Of a stretch of DNA of 64,000 bases, positions 11,470-23,198 are shown in pieces; within the stretch, counting starts at the first letter, position 1; the number at the start of each line of letters is the position of its first letter. A model generated the notes under the pieces. That model did not search any database and was not told the DNA's origin. It worked only from the letters and a program-made list of their open reading frames with translations. A program made the translations under genes and the position numbers. The DNA comes from Cryptomeria japonica (lineage: Eukaryota; Streptophyta; Pinopsida; Cupressales; Cupressaceae): the NCBI RefSeq assembly GCF_030272615.1, contig NC_081408.1:400857889-400921888 (forward strand), given 5' to 3'.

Positions 11470-13234
11470 GAGATTGCAGAAAATCATTGAGAGTGAAAAT
11501 GTGAAGATTGATGAACACTTTAGAAGAAATTCAAGGTCTATGGATTCTGAACCAACAGTTGAGATAATAGAAAATGAACCTATACAGAGTGCACTGGTAC
11601 AAAATGTTGATCCCATTACACCGACATCATCAGAGAATTCCACAGTGACTGAACAACAACAACAAGTGAACACACCCAGGTATGTAAGATTGAATCACTC
11701 TAAAAGTCAGATAATTGGGAATAAGTATCAAGGAGTTATGACAAGAGGAAGACTGGCAAATGAAGAGGTATGTTTAATTTCTCAAATTGAACCAACATCT
11801 GCCATTGAGGCATGTGAAGATAAACATTGGATTAAGGCTATGGAAGATGAATTGGAACAAATTGAAAAGAACAATACATGGACATTGGTTCCCTGGCCTA
11901 AAAATAAAAATGTGATTGGAACTAAATGGGTATTCAGAAATAAACTTAATGAAGATGGTAAGGTAATAAAAAACAAAGCAAGATTAGTGTGTAAGGGATA
12001 TTCACAGAAAGAGGGAATTGATTACAATGAAACCTTTGCACTGGTAGCTAGAATTGAGGTAGTCAGATTATTTCTTGCATTTGCAACACACAAAAACTAT
12101 AAAGTATATCAAATGGATGTTAAATGTACATTTCTGAAAGCTTTATATGGATTGAAGCAAGCTCTTAGAGCTTGGTATGATAGATTGGACAAATACCTTA
12201 TGAAGCTTGGTTACACTAAAGGTAATGCTGACAACAACTTATATTTCAAAGTGACTAATGAAGAAATTTTGGTTATTGAAGTTTTTGTGGATGACATCAT
12301 TTTTTGAGGAGAAGATGGATTGTGTAAAGACTTTTCTAACAAGATGCAGGAAGAATTTGAAATGTCTATGATTGGGGAGATAAAATTCATTTTAGGATTG
12401 TAGATTTCACAGACTGATAAAGGTATATTATTATGTCAATCAAAGTATTTGAAGGAATTACTGAAGAAATTTGGTATGGAAAACTCTAAACCGGTAAGTA
12501 CTCCTATGACTACAACTGATAAACTATCATTGAAGGATGATGCAGCTCCTATTAATCCGACAAGATACAAATCTATGATTGAAGGTTTACTGTATTTGAC
12601 ACAAACAAGACTTGATATAATGAATGCAGAGTGTACTGTTTCAAGATTTAAGAGTAATCCTAGAGAAAATCATGAATCAACAGTGAAAAGGATTTTCCGG
12701 TATTTACAAGGCACAACAAATCTTGGTTTATGGTATCCTAAAGATGAAAATTTTAATTTATGTTCATATATCGATGCTAATTGGGAAGGAGATGTAGATG
12801 ACAGAAAGAGCACCACCGACGAGGCATTCTTTCTTGGTAGCAGATTGATTTCATGGTTGAGCAAGAAACAAAGTTGTACATTATTATCAACAGCAGAATC
12901 AGAATATATTGCAGCAGCAACCAATTGTACTTAGGTATTATGGATTAAACAAATGTTGAAGGACATAAAGGTAAAATGCAAAGAACCTATAATCATCTAT
13001 TGTGATAATTCAATAGCAATTGATATATCTAAGAATCCGGTATTTCACTCTAAAACTAAACATGTCTCTATCAAATACAATTTTCTAAAAGAGAATGTTG
13101 AAGCAAGATTGGTTTATGTGAACACTAAAGAGCAGATTGCAAACATCTTTACTAAGCCTTTTCCTAAGGAAACTTTTGAATCTCAAAGAGTAGCTTGGGT
13201 TCATACCCTCACTGGTAGAGACTTAGACAATTGA
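11470..13234 (+). pseudogene. C2 reverse transcriptase and RNase H (broken)
   Basis: Copia reverse transcriptase. It has the entry motif W-x-x-A-M-x-x-E-L near 11840, T-K-W-V-F-x-x-K, Y-Q-M-D-V-K, L-Y-G-L-K-Q-A, and the catalytic loop F-V-D-D at about 12286-12297. Compared with C1, about 28 residues between D-V-K-x-T-F-L and the L-Y-G-L-K-Q segment are deleted in frame (near 12135), which should inactivate the enzyme. Stops occur at 12305, near 12402 and at 12932. The RNase H part carries D-A-N-W, the E of A-E-S-E-Y and C-D-N-S, and ends with N-I-F-T-K-P. Its usual start at D-A/T-D-W is kept as DANW. Confidence 0.86.
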
Positions 13235-13581
13235 TGCTTGGCATCAAACTGACAGAATTTACAGAGAAACCTTTTTCTGGCTTTGATGGAGGAGAGCTAC
13301 TTCTTATGGGGAGTAGTTGGATAAGTTGGTATTTATAATTGGTTTTATGAATTGGTTGCATCTGGTATTTGTATTGCTTTGGCATTTGATGTCAAAGGGG
13401 GAGAGATATCTATGGAAAAACACATTATCCTTTGGGGAGAGATTATTCATTGGGGGAGTGATTATACAAATGTTGTATTTTGATTTTTGGTATTGATCTA
13501 TTCTAGAGATTGTTGGTTTTTTGGTTTTTGGCATTTCTACTTTGGCACTTAGTTTTTCCATCTTGTGTTGCCATCAATGCC
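13235..13581 (+). other. C2 3' untranslated region
   Basis: Non-coding, G+T-rich. It contains a second polypurine-like run, AAAGGGGGAGAG, at 13394-13405, about 190 bases before the LTR-proximal tract. The same pair occurs in C1 and N1. Confidence 0.6.
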
Positions 13582-13593
13582 AAAGGGGGAGAT
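13582..13593 (+). promoter_or_regulatory. Polypurine tract of C2
   Basis: AAAGGGGGAGAT directly before the 3' LTR. The identical sequence is at 18438-18449 (C1), 27040-27051 (N1) and, on the minus strand, 49290-49301 (C3). Confidence 0.88.
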
Positions 13594-14664
13594 TGTTGGT
13601 ATTATGGATATGTTGCATTGGTTTTGTTATTGATGTCAACACTTATCAACACTTATCCTTTTGGAGATCTTTGGCTATGTTCACCGACAAGTTTAGTGAC
13701 ATGCACAGTCACTGGTATTTGGTTCACCGACAGGTTATATTGTTCATCGATACTGAGGATGACTTGTTATCATCTGGATATCACTTGGTTATGTAAAAGA
13801 CATGGTTTGGACACTTGGTTTTGATGATTTGGTTATTGGTCTAATTAGGTTGACATATTAGCTATTACCGGCAAATAGGTCTAGGTTATGGACCGACATG
13901 CATTATCTATTCCAGATCAGCACGACACGTTATGGAGATGGTTTAATCAATTAATATTATTGTTAAGCCAACATGATGCATCACATCTTGACTTACTTGT
14001 AATAGATTTTATTGTATTATTCTTAGTAAGCCAACCTACACATTTGGTCTTAGGTTTTGGTATATATGTAAGATCTCAATTGTGAGATTAATGTAGAGGA
14101 GATGTAATAAGGTATCATAAGGTTGTGATATTCAATATATGTGACTATAAGAAGAGCTACTCACATAGACATCATTTGAAGATTCAAGGAAGGTTTGAAG
14201 AAGACAATCAGAGCTTAACTGGTACTAAATCCAGCATTGGAGATTCTACTTTGTGCAGTACATTATTATTGGATTTAATCATCCAATTGTAGTCAGTGTG
14301 ACTCCCATCTTGTGATTGAATAGTGAGCTCTAGGAAGCTGGCCTTTCTGCATGTGCATACCCCATTTGTATACACATACTATCTGTAGTAGTATCATTTG
14401 ATTTTGGGTAAGGTTTCCCACCATGGTTTTTCCCCTTATAGGGTTTCCACCTACAAATCTCTGTGTTATGTGTTGTGGATATTGTTTCTCTTTCTGTTTC
14501 ATGCATTAAGTTTCACCGGTACTGTTATTAACTATTAATTTGTTTTCCATCATTAAGATTGGTTTATCGGTATTAAGTATTAAGTTTGGTTAAGTTGTAT
14601 TTGGGTTGAAATTAATAGATAACTGATTCACCCTCCCCCTCTCAGTTGCCTCCGGGTCGTAACA
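13594..14664 (+). repeat. C2 3' LTR
   Basis: 1071 bases, TGTTGGTATT ... CGTAACA, matching the 5' copy at 8038-9109. Confidence 0.93.
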
Positions 14665-15450
14665 ATCACATCTATGAATCTAGATCCAACAGAGAAGTTG
14701 ATGATGAAAATAATTTGATTGATCTTGAAGCATTGTTGGCCAAGCGGTTACCTAGAGGTACTGGTAAGTACAAAGGTAAATTACCTTTAAAATGTTTTGC
14801 ATGTAACAAGATTGGACACATTGCAGCTAATTGTCCTAATGGTGACAATGAGAAAAAGTGTGAGAAGTACAAGAAGTACAAAGGAAAAGGCAAAAGAGAT
14901 TGTCTCATTGCAGTTGATGGTGGTATCACTGATGAGGAATTTGAGGGAGATGATAATGAAGACATTGTCTTTGTAGCCATTAAAGAGGAGTCATCTGATC
15001 ATAAAGCATTAGTTTCTTGCATGGATAGTTATGATGATTGGATCATTGATAGTGGTTGTTCACACCACATGACCGATGATCGAAGTAAATTTATTACTTT
15101 GTAGGAATTTGATGGAGGAGTTGTAATATTTGGAAATGACTCACCTTGCATGGTAAAAGGAAAGGGAACCATTTCTCTTAATGGAAAGAGCAGTGCAGAT
15201 GATGTTTACTGGGTTGAAGGATTAAAGAACAATCTTTTAAGTGTAGCTCAACTCAATGACAAAGGTTATCCATTGGAATTCAAGAATGGAATGTGCAAAA
15301 TCTATGGGAGCAAAGGTGAACTGATTGCAACTGGCAAGCAGACAAAATGTAACTTTCTTCACCTGAATCCTAAAGTCAACAACTGTTTAATTGCTAAAGT
15401 AGACGATAGTTGGCTTTGGCATCTGATATTTTATCATTCTAAATTTTGAT
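14665..15450 (+). pseudogene. C1 gag C-terminus, zinc knuckle and protease (broken)
   Basis: Resumes the C1 frame after C2. It has a CCHC zinc knuckle (CFACNKIGHIAANC, about 14795-14840), a lysine-rich linker, then the retropepsin site DSGCSHHM near 15048, which is intact in sequence. A TAG stop at 15102-15104 stands where C2 has CAG (10349-10351). The block ends with the W-L-W-H start of the integrase zinc finger and a frameshift near 15430. The protease would cut the gag-pol polyprotein inside the particle. Confidence 0.85.
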
Positions 15451-16497
15451 AATATTGTTAAGGTTAGTAATTCCAAGTCGGTAAGAGGTTTGCCTCAATT
15501 GGACAAACCAATGTATGCTCTATGTAAGGAATGTCAGTTAGGAAAGATGAAATCCTCAACTTTTAAGAGTAAATTTTATTTAGTAGAACATTTGTTAGAT
15601 TTGGTTCATACAGATCTCTGTGGACCAATAACGACTAAGAGTATTCAAGGTGATATATATTTTATGATCTTCACTGATTATTGCTCAAGAATGATGTGGG
15701 TCACATTATTGAAGGACAAAATAGAAGCCTTTAGTAAGTTCAAGGCATTCAAGGCCTTAGATGAAAAGAAAAGTGATAAGATAAAGTGTCCAAGGATTGA
15801 TCAAGGTGGTGAATTTACTTCAGTGGAATTCACTAGATATTGTGAAGATAATGGAATCAAGAGGCAAATTTCTACATCAAGGAAACCACAATAGAATGGT
15901 ATTGCAAAGAGGAACAACCGGTCAGTTGTTGAAGCTACTAGAATGATACTTATACAAGGAGGAGTAGCAAAAACTTTCTGGAGAGAGGCTGTTAGCACAA
16001 CTGTTTACACTATGAACCAGATATTGATAAAGAGAGGTAAGGATAAAACTCCTTATGAATACTGGTATGGTAGATCACCTAATGTCAGTTATTTTAAGAT
16101 TTTTGGCAGTAAATGCTTTATTAAGAGAGGTGACTATGTTAGTAAGTTTGAGGTTAAAAGTGATGAAGACATATTTCTTGGTTACTCCACCAAGAGTAAG
16201 GCCTACAAATGTTATAACAACCAGACACAAAGAATCATTGAAAGTGCTGATGTTTGAGTGGATGAGTATCTTGAAGTCTCAAGAGAAACCAGTGTGGAGA
16301 AAAATGATGAAGAACCTTGCATTCAAAATTTGGAACCGGAACCGGTGAAGCCAGAAACTGATGAAGTGAATGTTGTAGTACCAGTTCAACCGGAACAGGT
16401 AGATTCAAAAGAAGAGGATGATATTGAGAAAGAACAACCCGAAGGTAATGATCATGTTATTCCAAGGTATGTGAGACTCAATCATAATCCTAACTAG
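15451..16497 (+). pseudogene. C1 integrase (broken)
   Basis: Integrase with zinc-binding CKECQLGK (about 15525), core start HTDLCGP (about 15608), second Asp in RIDQGGEF (about 15795) and the W-R-E-A block near 15980. A TAG at 15892-15894 stands next to the P-Q-x-N-G motif where a glutamine codon is expected. Further stops lie at 16255-16257 and 16495-16497. The latter is TAG where C2 has CAG (11708-11710). The C-terminal linker is rich in Glu and Pro, and ends with a P-R-Y-V-R-L motif also present in C2. Confidence 0.85.
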
Positions 16498-17280
16498 ATT
16501 ATTGGAGATAAAGATGCTAGAGTGTTAACCAGAAGAAGAATTAGAGAGAATTATTTCATGATCTCCACTATTGAGCCTAGAAGTGCTAAGGAAGAATTTG
16601 GAGATGATCACTGGATTAAATCTATGGAGGAGGAGCTTGACTAGATTAAGAAGAATAATACATGGACCCTAGTACCCAGACTGATGAATAAAAATGTGAT
16701 AGGTACTAAATGGGTATTCAGGAACAAATTGAATGAAGATGGAGTGGTAGTCAGAAACAAAGCTAGATTGGTATGAAAAGGTTATGCACATGAAGAAGGT
16801 GAATACTATGGTGAGACATTTGCACCAGTTGCTAGATTGGAAGGTGTTAGGACTCTACTTGCATTTGCAGCATATAAGGGATTCAAAGTATATCAGATGG
16901 ATGTGAAGTCAACATTTCTAAATGGAATACTGGAAGAAGTATAAATTGAGCAACTAGATGGTTATGCTTTGACTGATGCAAAATATATGGTGTGTAAATT
17001 GCACAAGGAACTATATGGTTTGGAGCAAGCACCAAGAGCATGATATGAAAGGATACATTCACACCTAATGAAGATAGGTTTTCAGAGAACTAGTGAAGAC
17101 AATAATATATATCTCAAATCTAAAGGAGATAAGATACTGGTTAGTGAAGTGTTTGTGGATGATATCATATTTGGAGGCAATGATGACATGGGTGATGACT
17201 TTGCAAATGAAATGAAAAGTGAATTTGAAATGTCTCTAGTAGGAGAGATAAAATTCTTCATAGGTTTGGAAATTGAGTAG
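16498..17280 (+). pseudogene. C1 reverse transcriptase (broken)
   Basis: Reverse transcriptase with T-K-W-V-F-R-N-K, Y-Q-M-D-V-K-S-T-F-L and the catalytic F-V-D-D-I-I-F-G at about 17152-17175. It is complete across the region that C2 has lost. Stops at 16642-16644 (TAG), near 16777 (TGA), near 16942 (TAA), 17041-17043 (TGA) and 17278-17280 (TAG) break it. Most TAG stops fall where the related protein has glutamine. The enzyme would copy genomic RNA into DNA inside the particle. Confidence 0.86.
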
Positions 17281-18104
17281 ATGAAGAGTGGTATTTTCAT
17301 CACATAGTCTAAATATGTAAAAGAGGTATTGAAGATTTTTGGAATGAGTGATTGTAAACTGGTTGGGATGCCAATGGTTACAGGTTGTAAACTATCCAAG
17401 GAAGATGAAGCCACATCTGTTGATGAAAAGGAGTACAGGTCAATGATAGGAAAACTGTATTATGTTGTTCACAATAGACTGGATATTGCTCATGCCATTG
17501 GTTTAGTTGCCAGATTTTAGAAGAATCCAAAGGAGACACACTTGATAGCAACCAGGAGGATATTCCAATATTTGAAAGGTACTATTGACTATGGATTATG
17601 GTATCCATATGCAGGTAACTTTGATTTGAAGGTTTATACGGATACATACTGGGTAGGTAATGTTGATGATAGGAAGAGCACAACTGGTGGTGCATTCTTT
17701 CTTGGAGGAAGACTTGTTCCATGGAGCAACAAGAAGAAGAGTTGTATATCAAAGTCCATTGCTAAAGCTGAGTATGCTGCAGCATATATGAATTGTAGCC
17801 AGACAATCTGGATGAAACACATTCTGGAAGGATTCAAGCTGAAGATTACAAAACCTATAAAGATTTTATGTGATAAAACAAGTGCAATAAATATTTTAAA
17901 GAACTCGATGTTGCATGCTAGAACCAAGCATATTGAGCTGAAATATCATTTCTTGAGAGAGAAAATGTAGAGTAAAGACGTGTTATTGGAACATGTATGT
18001 ACCAAGGAGCAGCTAGCAGATATCTTTACTAAACCTCTGCCTAAGACTACTTTTGAGTATCTTAGAGGTCAGCTAGGGGTTGTGCCCCTACATGAAGTCA
18101 ATTG
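17281..18104 (+). pseudogene. C1 RNase H and pol C-terminus (broken)
   Basis: Continues pol: the thumb/connection region (D-E-K-E-Y-R-S-M-I-G), then RNase H with Y-T-D-T-Y-W (first Asp), A-E-Y near 17765 and L-C-D-K-T. It ends with the copia hallmark A-D-I-F-T-K-P-L-P near 18020. TAG stops at 17305-17307, 17518-17520 and 17968-17970 interrupt it. RNase H removes the RNA strand after copying. Confidence 0.85.
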
Positions 18105-18437
18105 ACCATGATATGGAATACATCAGTCTCGGAGCTAATTGCAGAATCTTGAAGAAGGATTGGTGTACAATGGAGTTAATCCATAGGGGGAGCATCAAGT
18201 TGTAGGTTGATGTTGTAGAACAATGAAGTATGACACTGCATGTTTTACTTTCACTTTGGTATTATTGTCAAAGGGGGAGAAGAACTATATGATTGATAGA
18301 GAGAAGATCTATAGCCAGTTACCAGCTGAAGACATGAAGACTCATTTGAAGGAGAGTACATGGTAAAATGTAAAGCAAGATTCCTATTCACATTCATAGC
18401 AATCAAGGGTATTGATACTTGTATTGTCATCAATGCC
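18105..18437 (+). other. C1 3' untranslated region
   Basis: Non-coding. It holds an upstream polypurine-like run, AAAGGGGGAGA, at 18270-18280, about 170 bases before the LTR-proximal tract, preceded by ATTGTC as in the other copia-like elements here. Confidence 0.6.
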
Positions 18438-18449
18438 AAAGGGGGAGAT
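18438..18449 (+). promoter_or_regulatory. Polypurine tract of C1
   Basis: AAAGGGGGAGAT directly before the 3' LTR. Confidence 0.88.
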
Positions 18450-19844
18450 TGTTGGAATTTGCATGAAGATTGCATTGATGAACTTTTATGTTGTCATTGA
18501 TGTTAATTATAACTGGTAATGATGTATTAATGTCATTTTGCAACCACTAGGAGAGCTTGTGAAGGAAACCGATATTACTAGAGAACAAGTGAGATCAATC
18601 GGTAAACCCTACTTGTTGATATGCTAAACCCTAACCTATGAATTTTGGTGAATCGGTTGTATTGGTTTATGATAAAATGATGAGCGGTAATGATTATGAC
18701 ACGTATGCATGTTGTATGAGAAGAGTTTAAAATGGTTTTTGGTGCGTAGAGATAACGGTTTTTGTCTTGGGAATTAGCAAGTTCATTGCATGTAATGGAA
18801 ACTGCATGATGAGTTACAAAGATTGATGAAGTGATGATCAAGGAGTGGCCAAGGTTGTCTTGAATGATGTACAATGATTGCTATGTAAATCCAATGGTCA
18901 TACTTGAACCGATTTGTTTTTAATCTCTATAAGATCCTAGGTTTGTGATGTGTTACCGACCTATTATTTTGTTTATAAGGTCAATGAGTTGTTTTGTTGT
19001 AGTGTTGAAAATTTTGGTTGAATGTAAGAGTGATTGGTTGCCAAACCAGATGATATATCTGCAGCATGTGTAAAGGCAGAGGAACATAAAAAGGATTTGA
19101 TCAAGCAGAGTAGTGCTACTTACCAAATCAACAAACCCCTATTGTTCTCTAACAATTACAATAGTCAAATCCTCTAACCAGGTAATCTCTAACAAGCTTA
19201 GTGTTATCTAAATCCTCTAACCAGGTGATCCATTAGCTTGGATTTTAAATCCTCTACCGAGGTTACTCCTAACAGGGTATTGCTTCTAATAGGGCATTAT
19301 AGTCAATCCCTTAACTGGGTGGTCCCTAACAGGATCTGTTCTTAACAAGACTTATTGTAAAGCTTAAACAAGCTTGGCTCCTAATAGGGAAAACTTCAGA
19401 ATACTTGTGGGTATTCATCCCCACCATGGTTTTTCCCATTTTGGTTTCCACGTCAAAATCATTGTGTCAAGTGGTGAATGTTTTTATGGTTATATTTGAT
19501 ATGGTTCTTTTGCTTAACAACTAAATCCACTTAGATATGATATGATGACTGACAACAATCTGAAATGAGCTTTTACTTTGGTCAATAAAGTATTTGGATT
19601 TTTTGGTTAAAAGGTTTGAGAGTTTCAGAGTTGTTTTACTGTTATTCTATTATGATAGTCAACCGGTTTACTTGACAATGATATTGTAGTTTGTAGATAA
19701 GTGTTTGAACTAGTTAGTTCTAAGTTTGTCTTGAGAGGTTGTTTTTGTTTGGTAAAAAGTTTATGTCAGTTTTCTATCTACTGATTCACCCCCCCCCCCC
19801 TCTTAGTAGTTTACCAGATCCTTATTTGATTCATCATACCATCA
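18450..19844 (+). repeat. C1 3' LTR
   Basis: 1395 bases, TGTTGGAATT ... ATACCATCA. The last 930 bases match the partial 5' LTR at 3995-4930. A run of C at about 19788-19800 lies near the end. Confidence 0.9.
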
Positions 19845-20300
19845 CATATCTCCAGAACTATATCCTATATAGGCATCTGTAGTAGCTAGCCATGGTCTTC
19901 CGAGTATAACAAGATATCCCCCAAAGTGGCTTTTAGGGATAGAATCACGAAATCTGCTAGATATTCCTAGGAATGTAGGGTGACAATGAGATCTTCAACA
20001 ACCCCATCTAGTGTGACTGTGGAACTGTTAGCTAGTTGCAACATAGTGGGTGTATACCTTAGATTTGTAATGTGTAAATTTCACATTAGGCTTTTGGACA
20101 TTACATTTATAATAGCTCCCAAGTCTATAAGACCATTTTTAACCAAAACCCCATTAATGGTTATGTCTACCACTAAACTACCAGGATTAGAATACTTATG
20201 AATTACAACTTTCCCCAGCATAATATTTGCTAATTGGCACATGACATGAACAGTTTGGGGATATTTTCTTTTTGTGCCTGGTTTCTTTAGGCACATGTCC
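19845..20300 (-). pseudogene. G1 protease (broken)
   Basis: Minus-strand Ty3/gypsy retropepsin. The active-site loop reads L-I-D-L-G-A-I-I-N-V-M-S (about 20115-20085), where D-L-G-A is the variant seen in plant Athila-type elements. Further on, after a stop at about 20081, the flap and C-terminal signature G-R-P-W-L-A-T-T lie near 19890-19870. The reading is cut by C1 at 19844, so the rest of G1 pol lies left of the window. The enzyme would process the gag-pol polyprotein. Confidence 0.78.
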
Positions 20301-20819
20301 CTTATGGCTTTACTATAGATGAGAACATCTTTAATGGCTTGGAATAAGGGTATTTTAACACAAACATGCTTGAGATGGTCTAGAAAAACAAAGGTTGGCT
20401 CTACTTTAGGTTCTTTGACTAATAGCCTATGGGGAAATGGAGGGTCTAGCTCAACTATCTATGTTTGCTCAAGTTGTCCTGTTGGAGTAGACTTGGTGGT
20501 TTGAGGGTGAATATTTTGTAATTGTTCTTCTTGTTTTGAAGAAAGTTTAGTAATAATAGGTGAATGAGGAACCCTCAATTCCTTCCCTAAGCGCAATTGC
20601 ATGTTACTGATATTCACAACATAGGTAGGGTATTGGATAAAATTAGTAATAAATGCCCACTGCTGTGTTTTTCTGTTAGGATTTGGTGCAGGTTGTGTTG
20701 GCAATTGAGTGGATCTAGGAGCATTGGCATTTAGGATAGCTTGAGGCAATAGAGCTTAATGAGGAGGAGGAACAAGTGGTTGCATGTAGCCAACAAATTT
20801 CTTTTTCCATTGTTGTCCT
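20301..20819 (-). pseudogene. G1 gag, C-terminal part (broken)
   Basis: Minus-strand coding remnant, clearest at 20459-20749, rich in Pro, Gln, Asn and Thr and leading into the protease. It joins the gag segment at 45335-46503 across the N1 insertion. No zinc knuckle is visible. Its role is the gag-protease spacer of a Ty3/gypsy element. Confidence 0.65.
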
Positions 20820-21966
20820 CATTAGAAAGATACACTATTCTAGTGAAGATTGGTGCACGATAGATGTTTATGGGTTGTCATTGATGGGAACTCGGTTTGC
20901 AAACCACATCCAGTGTCCATAAATATGGTTGACCGGAAGTCATTTTTCTCATAGTCATAAATCTGGAAGGTGGAACTCATTAACCAGTAGAGCATGAGAT
21001 CATGGTGCACATCTTGACATTAGTGTTTTAATTTTGGTTGTGGTGATCAAGGTAGTTGATTCAAGGTTCGAGATAGATTATCTCATGATCCTGATATCCA
21101 GTGTTGAATTATGTGCAAGTTTAGAGCTCTGGTATTTAGTAATTTAGTTAGAACAGAGCTAACTTTGTGTAACGTGTGTTGTGGATTCGATGGGTTGATT
21201 TCAGTGATTAGTTTTGTGTTTGAGGTGATTGGGCCGACTTATGGGAAGCCTATTATCTTCTTGTTTTGGTCCGCATTTGGATTTGTGGACGGATTGAGCC
21301 AACTTTGTGTTACATGTTTCATGTTGCATGTTATGCAATTTTTGGAAGCCGACTTGGTTAATGATTTTTTTTATTGGTGCAGATATATATAGGATTGATT
21401 TGGTTGATCATTTTGGTGTGTTATAAGCAAAAGAAGTTTGTGTGAGAGAATTTATAAGCTTGGTGAGAAGATTGAATATTTTGGTATTCTGGTGTGTGAC
21501 AAAGCAAAAGAATAAAATAGAATAACATATTAGTGGTAGAAGATAGTCAGAGCCTAACTAGAACTGCATTTTGGCATAGTTAGATGCTATACTTCTGTTC
21601 ACTCATTATTGTAATCAATTATATTAGCATGTAAGGTTGTGAGCCATCCTCTGGGTTGTAGCCCTTTTGTAATTGAGCAGTGAACTCTAGATAGTGTGCC
21701 TGAATGCAAGTGCATTCCCCTAATGTAATATTATCATACTTCCAGCCATAGTATAATAATATTGTGGGTTCAAATCCCACCATGGTTTTTCCCTTTCCGG
21801 GTTTCCACATAAAATTTTTGGTGTTATGGTTGCATGGTTAATTATTTTATGTTTCTATATTCTGCTCTCTTTCTTGTGCATCTGGTGGTTTAAGAATCAA
21901 CTTAATAAGTTTTCAAATTACAAAAAACTGATTCACCCCCCCTCTTAGTGTTTATTGATTCCAACA
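20820..21966 (+). repeat. N1 5' LTR
   Basis: 1147 bases. It matches the split 3' LTR (27052-27634 plus 44770-45334). The terminal TG is mutated to CA at 20820; the other end is intact (...TTCCAACA). Confidence 0.88.
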
Positions 21967-21980
21967 ATTGGTATTAGAGC
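21967..21980 (+). promoter_or_regulatory. Primer-binding site of N1
   Basis: ATTGGTATTAGAGC, the initiator tRNA-Met type with one substitution (TTAG for TCAG), directly after the LTR. Confidence 0.85.
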
Positions 21981-22034
21981 GTTGTGCCTCAGAAGAAGCC
22001 TATTATCTTGAGGAAGATCTGAAAGATTGAATTA

Positions 22035-23198
22035 ATGGACTCTGGTTTGCAGAGACAACTTAGTGTGGCACTTGAAGATCTTGATGCAACAAGAAATGAT
22101 ATGAGTTCCTTGAAAAGAAACCTGAATGCAACTAAAGGTTTCATTGAAACCCTGAAAGATCAAGTGAGCACATCAAGAGAGGAGAGAAAGGAATTGATGG
22201 ATAAACTAAAGGAGAAAGAAGAAAAAAGTGTTGAAAATCAATCTCTACAAGACAAGACAAATGAATGTGAGAAGTTGGCTAGGGAGAATGTTGTCTTGAA
22301 GAATGAGATGATGAAGCTGACAAAGGAGATTGAAGAACAGAATAAGATTGAAGATAATCTGACTTAGTTGTTGAAGGACAAATGCGATGAATGTTGCATA
22401 TTGACATATGAGAATGATCAGTTGAATCTTGAATTGGTGCAAACAAAGAATGATGGATAAGAACTTGAAAGGTAGATCATAATCCTAAGAGATGAGCTTT
22501 CTACTGCTAATGAGTACAAAGAAAAATTCAAAGCTATTTCAGCCCAGTTGGGTGAGACGCTGGAAAGTTAGAGACATGGGAAAGACATGCAATGACTTGG
22601 ATTTGAGAAAGGAGAATCCTCTAGTTCTGGTCAGAGCAATCATTAGTAGAAGAACAAGAAACCTCCAGTAAGATAGCCTAATGCCTATAAATTCAGTGGT
22701 AAATGTTTTGTTTTTGGTAAATTCGGTCATATGACAAGTAATTGCAAAAGTAGGATGAATAATGGGATGATGAATAATATGATGAACAATTGTTCTACCT
22801 TTATCAGGCAATGTTTCATATGCAACAACTTTGGCCATAAGTCAAATATGTGCAGAATGATGAACATTTTTTAGAATAAGAGATACTATGCTTGTGGAAT
22901 GTTTGGGCAAATTTCTAACCAATGCAGGATGAGACCAAATCAGATGAAGTTAAGACCTATGCAAAGAAATATTATTTGTCATGAATGCAACAAATCCAAT
23001 CATATTGCAAAATATTGCAGAAGTAAGAACATGAACAACAATGGTCCGGTAAACAAGAACATATCAGATGAAAAGGGCAAAGCTAAGGTGGAAGAGATTA
23101 GAGATCATCATAAGAAGATGTGGGTTAAAAAGGAAGACTTGAATGTGCAGAATGGCTCCACACCTGATTTTGATGTAGGAACCTCATTCGGTATCTAA
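22035..23198 (+). pseudogene. N1 ORF1: coiled-coil protein with four zinc knuckles (broken)
   Basis: Starts at the ATG at 22035. The first 180 or so residues are Lys/Glu-rich with heptad-like Leu spacing, consistent with a coiled coil (22035-22560). Four CCHC-type knuckles follow between about 22695 and 23025. They read CFVFGKFGHMTSNC (second Cys lost), CFICNNFGHKSNMC (intact), CYACGMFGQISNQC (His lost) and CHECNKSNHIAKYC (intact). Stops at 22365, 22458, near 22568 and several later break it. The zinc knuckles suggest an RNA-binding, gag-like nucleocapsid role (inference). It does not look like the UBN2-type gag of C1 and C2. Confidence 0.7.

Larger units (their letters stand above)
8038..14664 (+). 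mobile_element. C2: full-length Ty1/copia element, degraded
   Basis: Complete 6627-base plus-strand element with LTRs of 1072 and 1071 bases, a PBS, gag-pol and a polypurine tract. It is inserted in C1 gag. The flanks read GTCAC (8033-8037) and ATCAC (14665-14669), a 5-base duplication with one later substitution. Host gag coding continues on both sides. Confidence 0.92.
3995..19844 (+). mobile_element. C1: Ty1/copia element carrying three nested insertions
   Basis: Plus-strand copia element. Parts in order: truncated 5' LTR (3995-4930), PBS (4933-4944), gag (5001-5589, 7957-8037, 14665-14860), protease, integrase, reverse transcriptase and RNase H (14860-18104), polypurine tract (18438-18449), 3' LTR (18450-19844). 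It is interrupted by A1 in the 5' LTR, A2 and C2 in gag. The gag reading resumes across both internal insertions, which confirms the nesting. C1 itself lies inside the protease region of G1. Its left target-site copy is outside the window; the right flank begins CATAT. Confidence 0.88.

Noticed and set aside
20459-20749. Possible host gene on the minus strand
   Set aside because: It leads directly into a Ty3/gypsy protease and joins a gag segment across N1, so it belongs to G1.
21111-21392. 93-residue ORF with Cys-rich sequence, repeated at 27343-27534
   Set aside because: It lies in the N1 LTR, present in both copies, and is not conserved as a frame.
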